Shown here: positions 60,690 through 64,000 of the stretch, piece after piece
Position numbering within the stretch: the first letter of the stretch is position 1
Layout: every line of letters begins with the position of its first letter
Source of the DNA: Lacunisphaera limnophila
GTDB lineage: Bacteria; Verrucomicrobiota; Verrucomicrobiia; Opitutales; Opitutaceae
Length of the DNA: 64,000 nucleotides
Direction: 5' to 3'
NCBI RefSeq assembly: GCF_001746835.1
Contig: NZ_CP016094.1
Span: 3,053,501 to 3,117,500 of the forward strand
Position numbers and translations under genes: made by a program
The notes under the pieces: model-generated
Seen by the model: the letters and a program-made list of their open reading frames with translations, nothing else
Told to the model about the DNA's origin: nothing
Databases searched by the model: none

Positions 60690-61565
60690 ATGAATCGTTT
60701 ACGGCCTCATTTTCTCCTGTTTGCCGTGCTGCTGGCCCTCGTGGTGGTCGCGATGGAGGCCTGGCTGCTGCAGCATTACCGGGGCGAGGCCGCCCGGGCG
60801 CAGGCCGCTTTCGAGCAGATAAAGCAGGAACGCGACTGGCTCGCGCGCCAATCTCCCGCCCCGACCCCGGAAAACGAGGCGGCCATCGCCGCCGAGTTGG
60901 AGAAGGTCCGGCGGAAGCTCGCGGATCTGCGCGAAGAGTTGCGGCCCCGGGCCCCCGATTCCCTCGACGGCCCGCCCCCGGGCAAATCGATGGACGCCTA
61001 TTTTGCGCTGGCGGGCCTGGTGGAGCAGGGCCGGGCGCAGGCGATCACCACCCGCGTGAGTCTGCGGCCGGATGAGTACTTTGGTTTCGCCACCTACGCA
61101 CACGAGGGGCCGGCGGATGACTTGCTTGGGCCGGTGCACCGGCAAAAAAATGCGGTCCGGCGCCTCCTCGAGCCGCTGTTCGAGTCCCGGCCGCTGGCCG
61201 TGCTCGGCGTGCAGCGCACTGCGCCGGCGGCCGCGTCCCCGGACGGAAGGAGCGGGGCGGACGATTTCTTCATCATGGATCCCGGGCTTTCCCTGCGGGA
61301 GGCCGGCTTGGTGGACACCGAACCGGTCCGGCTAGAATTCACCGGCCAGACTTCCACGTTGCGCACATTCCTCACCGGCCTGGCCACGCTGCCGCACCCG
61401 GTCGTGGTGCGGAGCATCGAGGTCGAACCCCTGCCGCCGACCGGCTCCGTACGCCCCGTGGCGGCCGATGCCCCGCAGCCGGTGGTCCGGCAGAGTCTCT
61501 CTAAGTTTGCCGTCATCGTGGAATTCGTTCTGTTGACCTCCGGAGCCGTGAATCCCGCCCCATGA
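60690..61565 (+). CDS. Amuc_1100-like pilus-system protein
   Basis: The 291-residue bitopic protein has one membrane helix (FLLFAVLLALVVVAMEAWLL). A coiled-coil follows (residues about 30-95, e.g. EAAIAAELEKVRRKLADLREEL), then two alpha/beta periplasmic domains (YFALAGLVEQGRAQ..., and VRLEFTGQTSTLRTFLTGLATLPHPVVVRSIEVEPL). The fold order is that of Amuc_1100 and PilO-type proteins. It lies between the PilM-like and Amuc_1099-like genes (3-base gap; 4-base overlap), as in Akkermansia. Its likely role is in the periplasmic pilus complex. Host signalling known for Amuc_1100 should not be assumed here. Confidence 0.82.
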   Translation: MNRLRPHFLLFAVLLALVVVAMEAWLLQHYRGEAARAQAAFEQIKQERDWLARQSPAPTPENEAAIAAELEKVRRKLADLREELRPRAPDSLDGPPPGKSMDAYFALAGLVEQGRAQAITTRVSLRPDEYFGFATYAHEGPADDLLGPVHRQKNAVRRLLEPLFESRPLAVLGVQRTAPAAASPDGRSGADDFFIMDPGLSLREAGLVDTEPVRLEFTGQTSTLRTFLTGLATLPHPVVVRSIEVEPLPPTGSVRPVAADAPQPVVRQSLSKFAVIVEFVLLTSGAVNPAP

Positions 61566-62476
61566 GCCAGCTCATCACCCATCATTACGAAAAACTGCTG
61601 CTGGCGACGGCCAGCGGCGTGGTCTTCGCGGGTTGCGCCTGGGTGTGGCAGGCACAACCGGCCCTGCAGGCGGTCCGGTCCGAGCCGGAGCAACCGGTCT
61701 TCACCGGTGAGGCTCCGCCGCGGCTCGAGCCGGGTTTGCCCCTGACAAAACATCGTTGGACCTCCCCATCGGCCCAGTCCGAAGGCGCGGACTGGCGCTA
61801 CGAGGTCTTCACGCCACCGGTTATCTACTACAATGCCGCGGCGCGGTCCTTTGCCGTCACCCCGCCGCAGTATGCCGCGGAGGCCACGGAAACCGTCTTC
61901 GGCCTGGAACTGCTGGCAGTGAAACGCGCGCCCTACCGCTTGCAACTGGCGGGCTACATCGGTGCGCCGGGTGATTATCTCGCGGCCTTCGTCAGCTCCG
62001 AGGTGCCGCAGACCCTGCTGGTGCGGCCGGGCCGGCGCCTGGAGCCGCTCGGTCTGACCCTCCAGCGCTTCGACGTGCGCAAGATTGCCATCGAGAGTGA
62101 CGCCCCTGGCCCGGTCTACGATATCGCGGCGCAGGCCGTCCTGCTGGATGAGCAGACCGGGGCCGAGGTGCTGCTCGACAGTCGCGAGACGAAATTCACC
62201 GACACCCCGCTGGCGGTTTTCCAGGCGCCGGACGGCAAGGGGCCCGCGCGCGAGTTGCAGGCCGGCGACAGCTTCAGCGATTCCGACGCCACCTACCGGA
62301 TCGAACGCATCCAACTCGATCCGCCTGAGGTCATCGTCGCCCGGAGTACGCCCGGCCTGGCCGTGCCGGAAACAAGAATCCTCCGTCCGTCGGGCCCCAC
62401 CCCGGAGCACATGGCCGCGCGGCCGAAGCCCTTGGTTGCTCCCGCCACCCGTGGGGTCGCCGCCCATGGCCAGTAA
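61562..62476 (+). CDS. Amuc_1099-like pilus-system protein
   Basis: The 304-residue protein has an N-terminal membrane helix (EKLLLATASGVVFAGCAWVW). A periplasmic beta-rich domain follows (VFGLELLAVKRAPYRLQLAGYIGAPGDYLAAFVS) with no recognised catalytic residues. It overlaps the Amuc_1100-like gene by ATGA and is followed six bases later by the secretin gene. The position suggests a PilP-type adaptor between inner-membrane PilNO and the secretin, but sequence similarity to PilP cannot be judged by eye. The C-terminal tail is basic and Pro-rich. Confidence 0.75.
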   Translation: MSQLITHHYEKLLLATASGVVFAGCAWVWQAQPALQAVRSEPEQPVFTGEAPPRLEPGLPLTKHRWTSPSAQSEGADWRYEVFTPPVIYYNAAARSFAVTPPQYAAEATETVFGLELLAVKRAPYRLQLAGYIGAPGDYLAAFVSSEVPQTLLVRPGRRLEPLGLTLQRFDVRKIAIESDAPGPVYDIAAQAVLLDEQTGAEVLLDSRETKFTDTPLAVFQAPDGKGPARELQAGDSFSDSDATYRIERIQLDPPEVIVARSTPGLAVPETRILRPSGPTPEHMAARPKPLVAPATRGVAAHGQ

Positions 62477-62482
62477 CTTTGC

Positions 62483-64000
62483 ATGAACCCTCCCGTCCGT
62501 CGCCTTGTCCAGTTGGTCGCCCTCCTCGCGTTCGCCTCGTTGCAGGCGGCCTCACCGGTCACGCCCGTGATGCCCGAGGCGCAGGTCCAGCTTATGGCGG
62601 AGGCGCTACATGCCCGTGATTCCGGGGATACCGCCACCGCCCGGGCAAAACTCGAGGCCTTGCTCGCGCTCAGTCCGGGCAATGAGACGGCCCAGGGTCT
62701 CTTGGCCGGATTGAACGGGACCCCGACCAAGACGGTGACGGTGATCGGCGGGACGGTGACCCCGGCCGCGCCCGAGGGGGAGCCGGAAGTGCATGCGCTG
62801 GTGGCCCAGGGGCGCAGCCAGTATCTGGCCGGGGATCCGGTCGCGGCGGAGCAGACCTTCCGCGCCGTGCAGCAGCGGGAGGAGGATAATGCCGACGCCG
62901 GCTATTTTTTAAACCGCATCGCGGATGAGCGGAACCGCTCGCGCGGCCAGATGCTGACCGAGGTGGATCAGGCCTGGCGCCGGCCCGCCGTCACGGGTGA
63001 TGGTCCGGGGCTGGCTGCGGCCGACAACGCGATTTCCCCCGTCTGGGCGCGGCTCAATGCCATCGTGCTCCCCGAGGTGAATTTCAGCGGCATGGAACTC
63101 AGCCGGGTGGTGAACACCCTGAGCGTGATCTCGGCCGAATTTGATCGCACCGGGGCGGAGCCGAAGGGCGTGAACATCGTGCTGCTCGACCCCGCCGGCA
63201 CCAATCCGGCGGTCAGCATCACGCTGCGCAACCTGTCGCTCAAGCGCGTGCTGGACTTCATCACGGGCGCGGCGGGTTACCAGTACGAGGTGCAGGCCGA
63301 TGCCGTGGTCGTGCGCCCCGGCGGCGACCAGACGGCCTTGGACACACAGTTTTTCCCGGTCTCTCGCTCCACCGTGCTGCGGATGACCGGCCGGCCCCCG
63401 GGGCCGCCGAACGGGGAGAGCGCCGCTCCCGTGGCCGTCGAGACCGAGGGCCAGTCGATCCGCAGCTTCCTGCAACTCGCCGGCGTCAGCTTCGAGGCCG
63501 TGCCGGGCAGCACCCTCGCCTTCGACGGGTCGCAGCTGATCGTCACCCAGACGCCGCGCAATCTCACGCGGATCCGCAACATCCTGACCCGGTACCAGAA
63601 CGTGCGACAGGTGGAGATCGAGGCCAAGTTCATGGAAGTGCAGGAGGGCGCGCTGGAGGAGCTGGGTGTGCAATGGAACCTGGCCACCCGCGCCACGGCG
63701 CTGAACGCCACCCAGGCCGAATACACCACCGGTTCGGGCATCACCCGGTCGCTGGCCGATGCCTTCAAGAACGCCACCTCCTCGCAGCAGATCTCCATCT
63801 CGGGCGAGGGCCAGCCGCCGGGTGGGCTGAATCTGCCCGCGTCCGCCCCGACGATCCCCGGCGGCGTCCTGCTGGGGGCCGGTGCCGCCCCGCTGGCCAA
63901 TATCACCGGCATCATCGGTGACTTCGATGTCAACGCCATCGTGCGCGCCCTCGCGCAGAAGAGCGGTACGGAACTGCTCAGTGCGCCGAAGCTCACGGTG
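62483..64000 (+). CDS. Amuc_1098-like secretin (pilus outer-membrane channel), 3' end cut by window
   Basis: The frame is open from the ATG at 62483 to the window edge (506 codons), so the gene continues. There is a signal peptide (LVQLVALLAFASLQA) and a TPR-like N-terminal region (ALHARDSGDTATARAKLEAL, ALVAQGRSQYLAGDPVAAEQ). Periplasmic N-domains follow (NAIVLPEVNFSGMELSRVV, LRNLSLKRVLDFITGAAGYQY), then the secretin core beginning VEIEAKFMEVQEGALEELGVQW near residue 379 and DFDVNAIVRALAQKSGTELLS at the edge. It is the last visible gene of the pilus operon. Such secretins form the outer-membrane pore for type IV pili or type II secretion. Confidence 0.88.
   Translation, partial: MNPPVRRLVQLVALLAFASLQAASPVTPVMPEAQVQLMAEALHARDSGDTATARAKLEALLALSPGNETAQGLLAGLNGTPTKTVTVIGGTVTPAAPEGEPEVHALVAQGRSQYLAGDPVAAEQTFRAVQQREEDNADAGYFLNRIADERNRSRGQMLTEVDQAWRRPAVTGDGPGLAAADNAISPVWARLNAIVLPEVNFSGMELSRVVNTLSVISAEFDRTGAEPKGVNIVLLDPAGTNPAVSITLRNLSLKRVLDFITGAAGYQYEVQADAVVVRPGGDQTALDTQFFPVSRSTVLRMTGRPPGPPNGESAAPVAVETEGQSIRSFLQLAGVSFEAVPGSTLAFDGSQLIVTQTPRNLTRIRNILTRYQNVRQVEIEAKFMEVQEGALEELGVQWNLATRATALNATQAEYTTGSGITRSLADAFKNATSSQQISISGEGQPPGGLNLPASAPTIPGGVLLGAGAAPLANITGIIGDFDVNAIVRALAQKSGTELLSAPKLTV

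Overview
The window is high-GC, gene-dense bacterial chromosome that most resembles Verrucomicrobiota, probably Opitutaceae. That placement is an inference from three things: a pilus gene set in the same order as the Akkermansia Amuc_1101-1100-1099-1098 cluster, large acidobacterial-type ABC permeases, and many short palindromic intergenic repeats. No database search was possible. I saw no rRNA, tRNA, CRISPR array, insertion sequence, prophage or integrase.

Left part (1-21 kb): mostly housekeeping genes. It holds menA, trxA, scpA, two TPR proteins, a Fur-type regulator with an altered metal site, priA, mpl, an orphan hybrid histidine kinase, rimO, a 35-residue basic microprotein, a rhodanese, a GDP-mannose pyrophosphorylase, ruvX, truA, comF, accD (zinc ribbon mostly lost), folC and a DUF4097 protein.

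Middle part (21-45 kb): a transport and envelope-stress block. A tandem mdtABC-like RND system is followed by a minus-strand block with two large ABC permeases, one shared ATPase, a membrane fusion protein, an NtrB/NtrC-like two-component system, a DUF2306 protein, a small membrane protein and a second MacAB-type set. Two sigma-54 (-24/-12) promoters lie in front of the membrane fusion protein gene and the small membrane protein gene, on either side of the sigma-54 activator gene. This suggests one local regulon.

Right part (45-64 kb): an exopolysaccharide-type sugar transferase, a GspB/ExeA-like pair, an FtsB/DivIC-like protein, a UDP-sugar pyrophosphorylase, a phosphohexomutase, a nucleoside-hydrolase-like protein, the pyruvate dehydrogenase genes pdhA, pdhB and pdhC (pdhC carries a one-base frameshift in its linker), a Nudix hydrolase, and the pilus operon, which runs off the right edge inside the secretin gene.

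The most unusual signal is a set of intergenic elements, each built from a short word repeated in one orientation and then in the opposite orientation across a unique loop. They fill gaps between genes and often touch a start or stop codon; one family appears to supply the start codons of four genes. No stretch without a gene exceeds 300 bases; the longest is 21123-21417.
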